The notes under the pieces: generated by a model
Seen by the model: only the letters and a program-made list of their open reading frames with translations
Databases searched by the model: none
What the model was told of the DNA's origin: nothing
Made by a program: the position numbers and the translations under genes
Shown here: positions 50,408 to 59,985 of the stretch, piece after piece
Layout: every line of letters begins with the position of its first letter
Position numbering within the stretch: position 1 is the stretch's first letter
NCBI GenBank assembly: GCA_040757835.1
Contig: JBFLWJ010000011.1
Coordinates: 1-64,000, forward strand
Reading direction: 5' to 3'
From: Actinomycetota bacterium
Lineage (GTDB): Bacteria > Actinomycetota > Geothermincolia > Geothermincolales > RBG-13-55-18
Length of the DNA: 64,000 nt

Positions 50408-50705
50408 GGTGTGATCTGCGCACCCCCGCCCGTTCCATAACCCGCTGGAAAGGCTCACGCGTTGCGTTTCGCGCCTGCGGCGCGAAACGTCAAGGCTGAG
50501 CCACCGACCTCCTGCCGGAGCAGAGCGACGCGTAGCGCCGAGGCCAGCATTTATACTGGCCCCAGTCGCCGTTTCCAGAGACCGACGTCTTAATGTATGG
50601 TCTTCCCTGTCGCTTGAGACCAACGCCTCTTCCAGCGGCGAGGTATGCCAGGACACCCCCATCGCCCCGTCCTGCTATTATATTGTTTGTACGTTTCTGG
50701 TTCGC
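50408..50705 (+). other. Intergenic region after the dehydratase-like gene
   Basis: No gene. Apart from the hairpin at 50465-50489 the region holds nothing recognisable. Confidence 0.3.
50465..50489. terminator. Strong GC hairpin after the dehydratase-like gene
   Basis: CGTTTCGCGCC-TGC-GGCGCGAAACG is an 11-bp perfect stem 58 bp after the stop codon. No T-run follows, so it is either a Rho-assisted terminator or an RNA 3'-end stabiliser. Confidence 0.5.
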
Positions 50706-51455
50706 ATGTTGCTGAAATACCCGGGAACAAAGATGGAAGAAGAGGCAGGGCAACCGTTTACCTTCAGGGGTCGCTGGAGAGGGCGCAGGCTCTGGATACT
50801 GCTGTGCTCGTCTATTCTGGCGGCCGCTGCGGTGTTCGTCCTGGTGTGGATACCCGCTTCCGATAACGGTGCCGAAGAGGCCGCGTCGGCGACACAAGGG
50901 GAAGCCCGACTGCAGGCCTCTGACGAACTTACCAGCGGAAACACGGGCGGCGAAGGGAGCGGGCAGGCACAACAGCCCGCCGGCGAAGCGGGACAGCAGC
51001 CGACCATCACGCCTGGGCCGGGAGGAGATACATCCAGCATAGTGGTGCAGTTTCCCGATCCCGCGGGCAGCGCGCCCGAGGAGCCCCCGCCCGGCGGGTA
51101 CCGGGACGTCTACGGCCACTGGGTCCTGGACATGACCGGTTCCGCCTACGGCCTCACCAACTGCCACCTCGTCCTCAACCAGGACGGCACCATATCCTCG
51201 CCACCCGACTACGACCAGGTCTTCCAGATCGCGGCCAGCACGTTCACCTGGCGGCAGGGCGACCCCGCTTTCTCGGCCACCCTGCAGCTCACCCTGAAGA
51301 TGGGGGGCGGCCAGATGCTCATACCGCTCAGCGTCGAGCTGACGGGGAGTGTCGCGGCTTCCTGCGCGGAGATAACCGGGGAGTTCATCGCCGAGCCCCA
51401 GGGCGAGGCCTATGCTCCCTACGCCCAGCAGGGCCCCTTCACCATGCGCCGCTGA
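50706..51455 (+). CDS. Membrane-anchored exported protein, unknown function
   Basis: 249 residues: a short cytoplasmic part, one membrane helix (LWILLCSSILAAAAVFVLVW, ~29-48), a Gly/Ser/Gln/Pro-rich linker (~50-125) and a ~120-residue C-terminal extracytoplasmic domain starting 'YGHWVLDMTG', with strands such as 'LVLNQDGTISSPPDYD'. No family recognised. Neither the ATG at 50706 nor the next at 50733 has a clear SD. It stands alone. Confidence 0.6.
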   Translation: MLLKYPGTKMEEEAGQPFTFRGRWRGRRLWILLCSSILAAAAVFVLVWIPASDNGAEEAASATQGEARLQASDELTSGNTGGEGSGQAQQPAGEAGQQPTITPGPGGDTSSIVVQFPDPAGSAPEEPPPGGYRDVYGHWVLDMTGSAYGLTNCHLVLNQDGTISSPPDYDQVFQIAASTFTWRQGDPAFSATLQLTLKMGGGQMLIPLSVELTGSVAASCAEITGEFIAEPQGEAYAPYAQQGPFTMRR

Positions 51456-51988
51456 GCTGCCCCCCGGACCACCTCTCCGCAGTCTGTCGTCACCGGGACG
51501 GATCGTGATGCTGCATGCGCGGTCATGGCGGCGGGCGGAAGGACAACCAGTACAGGCAAAGAATAATAATATGAAGCGCACTAGCGTATGCGGGCGGCCA
51601 GTATCCGGTCCGGTCCCGATCGAACGGTCACCCGCCCGTGATATACTGATAACGAGGGCGTTAGCGAGCTTCCGCAAATGGGTATAAATAAGGGCATCAA
51701 CCGGCGAGTTGCGTTGCGGGGGAGGTGATGTCAGAGCAAAAAATCCGGGAGCGTACCAGCAGGACAAATCTCTCGAAGCAGTTGATCCAGACACTTTACG
51801 CCGTACAAGATCCACCACATCGTCCATCGCCAGACCAAGCACAGAACGACTCTCACAGCACAGGTATGCCCGCAAGGCTCCCATAAGCCGGGGATACACC
51901 TTTAACCTCGTACTGCCGGAGTACAGCAAGATCTTGAGACGGGACCGTAAGGTAAGAAGAGAGATCAAGGACAAGGGGGGTTGAGAAA
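51456..51988 (+). other. 533-bp leader region upstream of the Liv-type ABC operon
   Basis: No firm gene. A weak candidate small frame of 52 residues runs from ATG 51728 (preceded by GGGGGAGGTG) to 51886; its composition is not convincing. The region is less GC-rich than its surroundings, as leaders often are, and it contains the promoter listed separately. Confidence 0.35.
51639..51647 (+). promoter_or_regulatory. Extended -10 promoter candidate for the Liv operon
   Basis: TGATATACT: a TG one base before TATACT forms an extended -10 element. No good -35 is visible. It would give a leader of about 335 bases. Confidence 0.4.
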
Positions 51989-53191
51989 ATGCGTCTGAAA
52001 GCGATCATCGTGCTGATCGTGGCCCTGATGATGGTCACCCTGGGACTGGCCTCGTGCGGAGAAAGCGGGGGCGGCGGTGAGAAGACCACCAAGAAGATAG
52101 GGCTGACCGCTCCGCTCAGCGGCGTTGCGGCAGCCTACGGGCAGGACATCAAGGACGGACTGGAAATGGCCATCAACAGGATCAACCAGGAAGGTGGAAT
52201 CACCATCGGCGACACCACCTACGTCTTTGAGCTGCTCGCCGCGGACGATGAGGCAACGCCGGAGCCGGCCCTCTCCAACGCGCAGCGCTTCATCCTCGAG
52301 GAGGACATCCAGGCCATCTTCGATCCCGTGGCCACCTCCATCCAGCCGCTCATCGGCATCAACGAGAAGCCTGGCGAGGAGTTCCTGGTAATGGCCTACA
52401 CCAGCGTGCCCCTGTACACGCAGAAGGTCAACAAGTACATGATCACCTTGCCCCCGCCCTTCTCCGTCTATATCCCGGAGTGGATCAAGCTGGCCATGGG
52501 CAAGGGCTGGATGAAGATGGGCATGCTGCAGACCACCGGGGCCTACGGTGACCTGTGGGGTTCGAGTATGGAAAAAGCCTGGACAGCCGCGGGAGGAACG
52601 GTAGTGGCAAAGGCTCCCGCCAGCTACTACACGGAGTCCGACTTCACGCCTTACCTGACCACGGTCCTCGCTGCCAACCCCGACGTCATCTTCTGCGGCG
52701 GTCCCTCGGACCCGACCGCACTGGTGATAGACCAGGCCAGGAGCCTGGGCTTCAAGGGAGGCTTTATCGTCATCGACCAGGCCAAGCTGGACGTCATCGC
52801 CGACACCACGGGCATGGAGAAGCTCGAGGGCGCCATCGGCGTGCTGCCGGTGGAGGACGCCTTCGACCTGTGGCCATACCTCAAGACCTTCAACGATGAC
52901 TACGTGGCCGAATTCGGCGGCGAGAGGACGACCTGGGAGAGCGCCATCGCCTATTCCGGGATGATGATCCTGGCCAGGGCCATGGAAGCGGCGGAGAGCG
53001 TGGACGACGTGGCGGCCATCAGGGAAGGCTTCGACCAGAGCGGCGTCGCGGTGCTAGATCCCGAGCAATACCCCGTGGGCTACCAGGGTATCGATACCAC
53101 CACCGGGGCCCTGTGGATGCCGGGAACCGCCACCATGGTGGAGGGGGGCGTGTTCGTGGAGATGGAACCGATTGAGTGGTGGCTGAAATAG
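51989..53191 (+). CDS. Branched-chain amino acid-type ABC transporter substrate-binding lipoprotein
   Basis: A 400-residue periplasmic-binding-protein type I (LivJ/amide-type) lipoprotein. Signal: MRLK, hydrophobic core, lipobox LASC with Cys near 23, then a Gly-rich tether. The mature fold starts 'KIGLTAPLSGVAAAYGQDIKDG', the usual opening of this family. SD GGGGGG precedes the ATG. First gene of a five-gene operon; ligand could be an amino acid, amide or aromatic acid. Confidence 0.9.
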   Translation: MRLKAIIVLIVALMMVTLGLASCGESGGGGEKTTKKIGLTAPLSGVAAAYGQDIKDGLEMAINRINQEGGITIGDTTYVFELLAADDEATPEPALSNAQRFILEEDIQAIFDPVATSIQPLIGINEKPGEEFLVMAYTSVPLYTQKVNKYMITLPPPFSVYIPEWIKLAMGKGWMKMGMLQTTGAYGDLWGSSMEKAWTAAGGTVVAKAPASYYTESDFTPYLTTVLAANPDVIFCGGPSDPTALVIDQARSLGFKGGFIVIDQAKLDVIADTTGMEKLEGAIGVLPVEDAFDLWPYLKTFNDDYVAEFGGERTTWESAIAYSGMMILARAMEAAESVDDVAAIREGFDQSGVAVLDPEQYPVGYQGIDTTTGALWMPGTATMVEGGVFVEMEPIEWWLK

Positions 53192-53232
53192 CCCGATCAT
53201 CAGGGCAAGCCTGAAAGAAGCGAATGTATTGA

Positions 53233-53259
53233 GGGAAGCCCCCCCCGCGGGGGCTTCCC
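53233..53259 (+). terminator. Hairpin between the binding-protein and permease genes
   Basis: GGGAAGCCCC and GGGGCTTCCC pair around a short GC loop, 42 bp after the stop. It lacks a T-run. Such hairpins commonly lower expression of the downstream permeases relative to the binding protein. Confidence 0.55.
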
Positions 53260-53339
53260 GCTAAATAATCGTACCGGCGATGACGAAGCAATAGGAACGG
53301 TTGTTGCGGTAACGCGAGGAGGTCCCTGGGGGAGGGGAA

Positions 53340-54197
53340 TTGTCCTTTTTCTTGAACCAGTTGGTGATAGGCATCCAGCTCGGCAGCCAGTACGTGATGG
53401 TCGCCCTCGGCCTGACCCTGATCTTCGGTATCCTGGACATCTCCCACTTCGCCCACGGCCACATGTACATGATCGGCGCCTACCTGCTGTACATACTCAT
53501 GGTCCTCGCCGGCATCAATTACTGGATCGCCTTCCTCATCTGCATGGCCGCGCTGGCCGTGGCCGGGACGGTGGTCGAGAGGACCGTCTACCGGCCCCTG
53601 CGGGGGCAGCCGCACATCAACACCTTCATCGCGGCCATCGGCCTCATCCTGGTGCTGGAGACCCTGGTCAGGGGCATCCAGCCCAACGCCCTCAGCGTCT
53701 CCAAGCCCATTGACAGGACACTGGAGTTCGCGGGCATCACCATGGAGGCGCAGCGCCTCATCGTCATCGTCGGCGCCATCGTCCTCATCATCCTGCTGCA
53801 GTTGTTCATCAAGCGCACCCGCCTGGGCACGGCCATCGAGGCGGTGGCCCAGGACCGCGAGGGCGCCTCGCTGGTGGGGATAAGCGTCAACCGCATCTCC
53901 GCCCTCACCTTCGCCATTGCCACCGCGCTGGCCGCCGCGGCCGCGGTGCTCATGGCCCCGCTGGCCTTCATCTCCCCCGAGATGGGCAGCGTGCTCATCC
54001 TCAAGGCCTTCGTCATCGTGGTCATCGGCGGCCTGGGCAGCATGAAGGGGGCCATCGTGGGCGGGTACCTGCTGGGCATCATCGAGGCCATGGCCATCGC
54101 CTATATCTCATCCGCCTACAAGGACGTCTTCGCCTTCGCGGTGCTCATCATCATCCTGGCCATCCGGCCCACCGGCCTCTTCCGGGGGAGGGATTGA
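53340..54197 (+). CDS. livH: Branched-chain amino acid-type ABC permease LivH
   Basis: A 285-residue inner-membrane permease with eight or so helices. 'SQYVMVALGLTLIFGILDIS' and 'GHMYMIGAYLLY' at the N-terminus and 'TAIEAVAQDREGASLVGISV' (the EAA-like loop that contacts the ATPase) identify LivH. Start is TTG at 53340 just after GGGGGAGGGG. Confidence 0.93.
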   Translation: MSFFLNQLVIGIQLGSQYVMVALGLTLIFGILDISHFAHGHMYMIGAYLLYILMVLAGINYWIAFLICMAALAVAGTVVERTVYRPLRGQPHINTFIAAIGLILVLETLVRGIQPNALSVSKPIDRTLEFAGITMEAQRLIVIVGAIVLIILLQLFIKRTRLGTAIEAVAQDREGASLVGISVNRISALTFAIATALAAAAAVLMAPLAFISPEMGSVLILKAFVIVVIGGLGSMKGAIVGGYLLGIIEAMAIAYISSAYKDVFAFAVLIIILAIRPTGLFRGRD

Positions 54198-54198
54198 G

Positions 54199-55173
54199 GT
54201 GGCCAAGTACGTTAAGGCCATCGCCCTCTTCATCCTCCTGGGACTGGCCGCGGCCATACCCTGGATCACCAGCAAGTACAACGTCCGTATCCTGACCCTG
54301 GCCATGGCCTGGGCCATCGCCACCCTCAGCCTCAACCTCATCCTGGGTTACACCGGGCAGGCCTCCCTGGCCCATGGCGCCCTCATGGGCATCGGGGCCT
54401 ATGCCTTCGGCATCCTGGCGCAGCGGGTCGGGCTGAACTTCTGGCTGGCCCTGCCCCTGGCCTGCCTCATCACCGCCTTCATCGGCCTGCTCATCGGGCT
54501 TCCATCGCTGCGCACCAAGGGCCCCTATTTCGCCATCGTCACCCTCTGCTTCAACGTCATCGTCTACAAGGTCTTCGACAACTGGAAGTGGCTATCCGGC
54601 GGCATCCAGGGGCAGGTGGTGCCGCAGCCGGTTTTCCTGCAGCAGAGGTGGGCGCGCTACTACTTCGTGCTGGGCTGCCTGATCCTTACGCTGATCATCA
54701 TGCGCTTCATCGTCAAGTCGCTGCTCGGGGTGACTTTCATGTCCATCCGCAGTAACGAGAACCTGGCGGAGGCGACGGGCATAAACTCTTTCCGCACCAA
54801 GCTGCTCTCCTTTGTTGTGAGCTGCTTCTTCGTGGGGCTGGCGGGCTCCATGCTGGCCCTCGAGAACGGCCAGCTGGACCCGACCATCACCATGCACCTG
54901 AACTCGTTCTACATCCTCATCTTCCTGCTCATCGGAGGGGCGGCGACCCTCTCGGGGCCGGTGATAGGGGCCGTCGGGCTGTACTGGCTGCTGGACTACA
55001 TGAAGAAGATCGGCATCAAGGGCATCGAGGAGTTCCGCTACCTCTTCTTCGGGCTCATCCTCATCGTGGTCATCATCTATATGCCCCGCGGCCTGGTGGG
55101 CGGCGCCAGACAGTTCTGGGATTGGGCGAAATCCAAATACAAGGGGCGCAAGACGCAAGAGGTGCTGGAATGA
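54199..55173 (+). CDS. livM: Branched-chain amino acid-type ABC permease LivM
   Basis: A 324-residue partner permease. Family marks: 'LSLNLILGYTGQASLAHGAL', 'GLPSLRTKGPYFAIVTLCFN' and the coupling loop 'SIRSNENLAEATGINSFRTK'. GTG start one base after the livH stop; its end overlaps livG by ATGA. The last ~12 residues are basic. Confidence 0.93.
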   Translation: MAKYVKAIALFILLGLAAAIPWITSKYNVRILTLAMAWAIATLSLNLILGYTGQASLAHGALMGIGAYAFGILAQRVGLNFWLALPLACLITAFIGLLIGLPSLRTKGPYFAIVTLCFNVIVYKVFDNWKWLSGGIQGQVVPQPVFLQQRWARYYFVLGCLILTLIIMRFIVKSLLGVTFMSIRSNENLAEATGINSFRTKLLSFVVSCFFVGLAGSMLALENGQLDPTITMHLNSFYILIFLLIGGAATLSGPVIGAVGLYWLLDYMKKIGIKGIEEFRYLFFGLILIVVIIYMPRGLVGGARQFWDWAKSKYKGRKTQEVLE

Positions 55174-55973
55174 CGACGCTGCTGCGCGTAGAGGGACTGA
55201 CCAGGTTGTTCGGCGGCCTCGTGGCCGTGAACAAGGTGGACTTCGAGGTGCCCGAGGGCAAGATCATGGCCATCATCGGCCCCAACGGCGCGGGCAAGAG
55301 CACCCTCTTCAACCTCATCGGCGGCACCATCCCGCCCTCCTCGGGAAGGATAGTGTTCACGGAGAAGGAAACGGCGAACGGCGAGGACGTGTTCACGGAG
55401 AGAGATATAACCGGCTGGAAGCCGTACCGGGTCGCGCGCGAGGGCATCGCCCGCACCTTCCAGACCACGGCGCTCTTCGAGGAGTTGCCCGTCTACGTCA
55501 ACCTGGTCATCGGGCGGCGCATGCGCACCCGCTCCGGCCTCTGGGACGTCATCCTGCATACTCCCCGGCAGAAGCGGGAGAAGAACGAGACCACCGCCAA
55601 GGTGCTGGAGGTACTGGAGTTCACAGGGCTGGGGCAGTACGCCAACGCGCCGGCCGGCTCCATTCCCCAGGAGGCCCAGAAGCGGCTGGCCATTGGCATC
55701 GCCCTCATGGGCGACCCCAGGCTGTTGCTGCTGGACGAGCCCACGGGCGGGGTGGGGATGGAGGAGACGGATAATATCATAGCGCTTATCGACCGCATCC
55801 GCGCCAAGGGGATAACCGTCTGCGTCATCGAACACAAGATGCGCATGATCATGACCCTGGCGGACAGTATCGTGGCGTTGAACTTCGGGGTGAAGATAGC
55901 CGAGGGCGACCCGCAGCGGGTGTGCGACGACCCCTCGGTGATCGAGGCTTACCTGGGTGAGTGCATTGCTTGA
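55170..55973 (+). CDS. livG: ABC transporter ATP-binding protein LivG
   Basis: A 267-residue ATPase with Walker A 'GPNGAGKSTLFNLIGG' (~37-52), Q-loop 'ARTFQTTALF', a signature region 'IPQEAQKRLAIGIALMGDP' that departs from the usual LSGGQ (reads PQEAQ), Walker B 'LLLLDEPTGGVGMEE' and the switch His 'VIEHKMRMIM'. The altered signature is noteworthy but seen within LivG-type proteins, which often vary here. ATG overlaps the livM stop; an open extension to 55122 is rejected. Confidence 0.92.
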   Translation: MTTLLRVEGLTRLFGGLVAVNKVDFEVPEGKIMAIIGPNGAGKSTLFNLIGGTIPPSSGRIVFTEKETANGEDVFTERDITGWKPYRVAREGIARTFQTTALFEELPVYVNLVIGRRMRTRSGLWDVILHTPRQKREKNETTAKVLEVLEFTGLGQYANAPAGSIPQEAQKRLAIGIALMGDPRLLLLDEPTGGVGMEETDNIIALIDRIRAKGITVCVIEHKMRMIMTLADSIVALNFGVKIAEGDPQRVCDDPSVIEAYLGECIA

Positions 55974-56673
55974 GATGAAAGACGTCCGCAGCTTCATAGG
56001 CAAACACGAGGTCCTGAGCGGGGTCTCCCTGGACCTGCAAGAGGGAGAACTCATCTGCCTGCTCGGCGCCAACGGCGCCGGCAAGTCCAGCCTCTTCAAG
56101 ACCGTCAGCGGCCTGATCAAGGCCAGCGAGGGGACCATAACCTTCGAGGGGGATGTCATCAGCAAGAGGCCGGCGGACAGGATAGTGCGCATGGGCATCT
56201 CACTGTGCCCGGAGGGACGCAAGCTCTTCCCGCGCCTCTCGGTGAAGAAAAACCTCATGATGGGCGCCTATTCCCGCCACCGCGAGAAGGCGGACATCGC
56301 CGCCGCCCTCAAGGAGGTGTACGAGCTCTTTCCCATCCTGGGGGAACGCAGCGACCAGGACGCCGGCACGCTCTCCGGCGGCGAGCAGCAGATGCTGGCC
56401 ATCGGGCGCGCCCTCATGAGCCGGCCGCGCCTGCTGCTGCTGGACGAGCCGTCGCTGGGGTTGGCGCCGCTCATCGTAACCAAGATCATGGAGACCATCA
56501 CCGGCATCAACCGCAAGGGGGTCACCGTCTTCCTCTCGGAACAGAACGCAAGGATGGCGCTGGAGATCTCCTCGCGGGGCTACGTGCTGGAGAACGGGCG
56601 TATCGCGCTGCAGGGCACGGCGGAGGAACTCGCGGACAACGAGGAAGTGAAGAAGGCCTATATCGGGGCCTGA
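55957..56673 (+). CDS. livF: ABC transporter ATP-binding protein LivF
   Basis: A 238-residue ATPase: Walker A 'GANGAGKSSLFKTVSG', signature 'LSGGEQQMLAIGRALM', Walker B 'LLLLDEPSLGLAP' and switch region 'FLSEQNARMALEIS' in which the usual switch His is Gln-like (EQN), normal for LivF. GTG at 55957 overlaps livG by 17 bp; ATG at 55975 would also fit. Completes the transporter. Confidence 0.93.
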   Translation: MSALLEMKDVRSFIGKHEVLSGVSLDLQEGELICLLGANGAGKSSLFKTVSGLIKASEGTITFEGDVISKRPADRIVRMGISLCPEGRKLFPRLSVKKNLMMGAYSRHREKADIAAALKEVYELFPILGERSDQDAGTLSGGEQQMLAIGRALMSRPRLLLLDEPSLGLAPLIVTKIMETITGINRKGVTVFLSEQNARMALEISSRGYVLENGRIALQGTAEELADNEEVKKAYIGA

Positions 56674-56804
56674 GAGCGGCCCGGAGGGCGCCGTCCGGAG
56701 GACCTGACCTGAGACCACCGTCAGCGGCGCTGATATAGAGGCGGACAAGGGCCTTTCGATGTTGGCGAAAGCTGTTGGGTAGACCTGTTTGGGGGGATGC
56801 GGTT

Positions 56805-57875
56805 ATGAAGATCACCAGGACCTGTGGGGAGTGCGGAGTCCCCCTGGGCATCGCGCGCAGTCTCAGCTGGAACACCAACGGCACCATCACCCAGCAAAAC
56901 GACCCCATGCACCGCCTTATCTTCTTCGAGTGCGACAACCTGGACCGCCTGTGGAGCCGGCTCTCGGAGCAGCTCGGGGTGACCACCGAGCACATCTGGG
57001 AGGTGGTCATCGATTCCAAGAGCCGCGCCACCCGCGCTTTTCTGCACCGCACCCTGCCGTGGGGGATCAACCTGCTGGCCCATTTCATCGGCTACCGTTC
57101 CATGATCAAGACCATCGAGTCCCAGGGGCTGGTCATGGGCTACGGCAAGATAACCGTGGGCGGACAGTACCCGCGCCGCGGGCGCCCCGAGCGGGTCACC
57201 GTCTACATCGAGGACCCCTACTCCCTGCCCTTCTTCTGCGGCGACTTCAAGGGCGCCGCGGAGGTGCTGGAGAAGCGGCCCGCCTCCACCACCATGCAGG
57301 CGCTGGACTCACGGCGGCACCAGATCGACGTGACCGTCCGCCACGAACACCTTACGGAGGAGTCCTTCCACATCAAAGAGGAGGCCGCGGGCAAGGATGG
57401 GGACATGTCCTTCAAGCGGTGCTCCGCCTGCGGCACCCCCCTGGAGATAAAGGAATTCGCCTGGGACCTGGAGCGGGGGATCATCAAGGACGGCAGGAGC
57501 GGACGCAGGCTGGCTTTCTTCGGGACCTCGGGGATGCGGGCCGTCTTCGCTGAACTCGCCCACGAGCTGGGGGAGCGCGTCTCCGACGCCATCATCGAGG
57601 TGGAGAGGGAGAACGGCCTTGCCGCCCTCAGCGCGGAGGAGGCCCGCAGCGGCTACGAGGGCCTGCGCTTCCTGGCGGCCATCCGCGGCCTGGGCCTCAT
57701 CACCAGCCTGGAGGTGAGCGAGGAGAACCTGCAGCTCCGCATGTCCAATCCCTCCGTCCCCGAGTACATCGTCGGCCTGGCCCTGGCCGTCTTCGAGCTG
57801 GTGACCGGCAAGCGGGGACACCACGCCTGGAGCATCGAACCCGATGGCGACCTGGTGGCGGAGATAACCCCCTAG
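56805..57875 (+). CDS. Duplicated CxxCGxP-module protein, member 1
   Basis: I do not recognise a family. The 356-residue protein is two similar ~175-residue modules. Each opens with a zinc-ribbon-like pair: 'RTCGECGVPLGIARSLSWNT' (residues 4-23) and 'RCSACGTPLEIKEFAWDLER' (~206-225), followed by 'GxI' and a strand naming R/H-R-x-x-F-F. Only two Cys per site are seen, so metal binding would need partners or dimerisation. Each module continues with alpha-beta segments ending in a hydrophobic helix near the C-terminus (VGLALAVFELVTG). It has the same layout as the gene at 58753. ATG 56805 after GGGGGG. It follows the Liv operon by 131 bp. Confidence 0.7.
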   Translation: MKITRTCGECGVPLGIARSLSWNTNGTITQQNDPMHRLIFFECDNLDRLWSRLSEQLGVTTEHIWEVVIDSKSRATRAFLHRTLPWGINLLAHFIGYRSMIKTIESQGLVMGYGKITVGGQYPRRGRPERVTVYIEDPYSLPFFCGDFKGAAEVLEKRPASTTMQALDSRRHQIDVTVRHEHLTEESFHIKEEAAGKDGDMSFKRCSACGTPLEIKEFAWDLERGIIKDGRSGRRLAFFGTSGMRAVFAELAHELGERVSDAIIEVERENGLAALSAEEARSGYEGLRFLAAIRGLGLITSLEVSEENLQLRMSNPSVPEYIVGLALAVFELVTGKRGHHAWSIEPDGDLVAEITP

Positions 57876-57881
57876 GGCTCC

Positions 57882-58532
57882 CTAGGGCATCGCCGCTTCT
57901 ACGTTCGCCTCTATCTGCGCGAGGGCTGAGGCGTACCCGGACACCAGCGACTTTATGGAGGAGGCGAGTTGCTGCTGGGCCTGGGTAATCGCCGCGGGCA
58001 GGTTCTCCAGCCTCTCCACGGGGCCTTCGGCCTGCTCCAGTTCCTGCATGGTCGGGACCAGGGCCAGCAGGTTCTCCATCTCACTTACGGCCTGCTCGGT
58101 GAGGCCGTAGAGGTATTCGTAATAGTCGTTGATGTAGGCGTAAAGCTCCTCATAGTCCTCCGACACCTCTATGGCGGCGTTGGCGGCCTCGTCCAGGTCC
58201 GCCAGGAGCTGATCGTAGGCGGTCAGCGCCTCCTCCAGTTCCTGTTCGTATGCATCGGGGTCCGAGGCCGCCTCCTGCGACTCCAGGTCCTCCATCTCGG
58301 CCACGGCGGCATCCGCATCCTGTTTTATCTCCTCGTAGGTCTCGATCATCTCCTCCTCGGCGTCGGTCATCTCCCCGGCGCCGGCCGTGTCCCCACTCGC
58401 CTCCTCCTTGCCGCCCCCGTCTCCCAGCACCAGGGCCAGGGTCACCACGGTGGCGATGACGGCCACGCAAACAGGGATGACCACGGCGAGTATCCTACCC
58501 GTGGTCCAGGTCCTCTCCTTGGCGGTATCCAT
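57882..58532 (-). CDS. Membrane-anchored coiled-coil protein
   Basis: 216 residues: one N-terminal membrane helix (~13-36, RILAVVIPVCVAVIATVVTL), an acidic Gly-rich linker, then ~170 residues of Ala/Glu/Leu-rich helix with heptad character, predicted to form an extracytoplasmic coiled coil. No enzymatic motif. AGGAGG precedes the ATG. It lies between the two CxxCGxP paralogues and converges on the first with a 6-bp gap, so linkage to them is possible but unproven. Confidence 0.65.
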   Translation of the reverse strand: MDTAKERTWTTGRILAVVIPVCVAVIATVVTLALVLGDGGGKEEASGDTAGAGEMTDAEEEMIETYEEIKQDADAAVAEMEDLESQEAASDPDAYEQELEEALTAYDQLLADLDEAANAAIEVSEDYEELYAYINDYYEYLYGLTEQAVSEMENLLALVPTMQELEQAEGPVERLENLPAAITQAQQQLASSIKSLVSGYASALAQIEANVEAAMP

Positions 58533-58752
58533 CGCTGCCTTGCCTCCTTCTCGTTCGCATCCGCTTCCGGTTATCTATGGATAGTTATAGGTCGGAAGTG
58601 TTAGTTGCCGGTAATGTCCCTGTTAAGTTTCTGTTAATGGCGTTCTTTCGGTTTTCACTACGGAAGGCCGCATGGAGGATGCGCTCCACCGCGGCCAAGC
58701 CGGTCCTCGAGCCGGCTACATAATCGAGACAGGTCCTGGCTGACCGGGCGCT

Positions 58753-59829
58753 TCAAGACCCGGCGGGTCTGACCTCCAGCTCCAGCCTGCCGCCGCCGGA
58801 TAATTCCCACTCCATGCGTGACGTGGTGCCGGTGGCCGCCTCGAAGGCTCCCTGCATGTATCCCACGACGATGAGGTGGAGGACGGCGTTGTCCAGGCGC
58901 ATTCCCAGGCCGTTCTTCCTCGCCTTGACCTCCTTCACGTTACCCAGTCCCCGCAGGGCGAACTGGGCGCGGAAGTCATCCTCGTCCATGATGTTCCACC
59001 GGGCGTGGAAGTTCTCGCGGGTGTAGCGGCGCTGTGACTCGACGACCATGCCGGGGATGGTCTCGCCCAGCTCTTCCTCCAGCTCCTGGAAGACCGGGTC
59101 CAGTTCGAAGGGCGTGGTCATGACCATGCGCCGCTGCGTGGACGCGTCGACGATGACCCCCCGGTCCTGGTGCCACTTAAAGGCGGCGAGGGCCCGGGGC
59201 CCCCCGCACGACGGGCACCTCTCCAGCTCGACGCCGCCGCCGCGGTGCTGGTAGTCGTCGCGGAACATACGGTCCTGCTGTCCCTCGCAGTCGCGGGCGG
59301 GGGTGATGGTGATGTCGTATACCTTGGGCGAGACCTGCTCGTAGGTGACGTCGTGGGCGTAGCCCAGGATGGCCTCGATGCTGGCGGCGCGGGAGCCGCA
59401 GGTGAGGGGGAGGGAGAAGGGCTCCGAGATGCGGAAGGTGCAGAAGTCGTCCGCGTCCCCCTGGTAGCGCAGGTCCACCACCTCCAGCTTACCCCGCCCC
59501 ATGTCGCGGGAGATGACCAGGAAGGTGTCCAGGACGGGCCGGTAGTCCGTCTCCCGGCTGCGTATGCGTTCGCGCGTTTCGTGGGGGATAAAGAGCCCGA
59601 AGCGCATGCGGTCGTTCTCCTGTACGCAGGCGATGACGATGCGCTCTATGGATACCCCGATGAGCTCTTCGATGCCGATGAACAGCGGGTCGATGTTCTC
59701 GCTCTCAATGAAGACGAGGCGGCGCTCCTTATCCCGGCTGTGCACGATATCACCATTGTCCAGCCAGCTGTGCTCCCGGGTGAAATACGCGGGCACGCCG
59801 CATTCCGGACATCTCTCCCATTCGCCCAT
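58753..59829 (-). CDS. Duplicated CxxCGxP-module protein, member 2
   Basis: A 358-residue paralogue of the protein at 56805. Its modules open with 'ERCPECGVPAYFTREHSWLD' (residues 4-23) and 'ERCPSCGGPRALAAFKWHQD' (~195-214), again followed by a 'GxI' turn, 'RRLVFIE'/'RRMVMTT' and similar alpha-beta order. The shared pattern per module is C-x-x-C-G-x-P, ~10 residues, W, ~6 residues, G-x-I. ATG 59829 is chosen by alignment with member 1; GTG at 59838 with AAGGGG upstream is possible. The much longer open frame extending to 60681 is antisense to the cyclase gene and not real. Confidence 0.7.
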   Translation of the reverse strand: MGEWERCPECGVPAYFTREHSWLDNGDIVHSRDKERRLVFIESENIDPLFIGIEELIGVSIERIVIACVQENDRMRFGLFIPHETRERIRSRETDYRPVLDTFLVISRDMGRGKLEVVDLRYQGDADDFCTFRISEPFSLPLTCGSRAASIEAILGYAHDVTYEQVSPKVYDITITPARDCEGQQDRMFRDDYQHRGGGVELERCPSCGGPRALAAFKWHQDRGVIVDASTQRRMVMTTPFELDPVFQELEEELGETIPGMVVESQRRYTRENFHARWNIMDEDDFRAQFALRGLGNVKEVKARKNGLGMRLDNAVLHLIVVGYMQGAFEAATGTTSRMEWELSGGGRLELEVRPAGS

Positions 59830-59985
59830 CTTGGTCACCGTCCCCTTCCGCTTAAAGCCGTATACCATATCTATCGATGGTGCCTGCTCTTCTCTTGAGC
59901 CGGTACGGCAACGCCCGTCTCGCTTGGGGTATAGTAGTGAGAAAGCCGCTGCGTGGCGGACAACGCCCATGAGCAGGAGGTAAAA

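Noticed and set aside
51709..51984. 91-codon frame upstream of the ABC binding protein
   Set aside because: Arg/Ser-rich with no family resemblance, and it overlaps a leader with another candidate small frame; neither is convincing.
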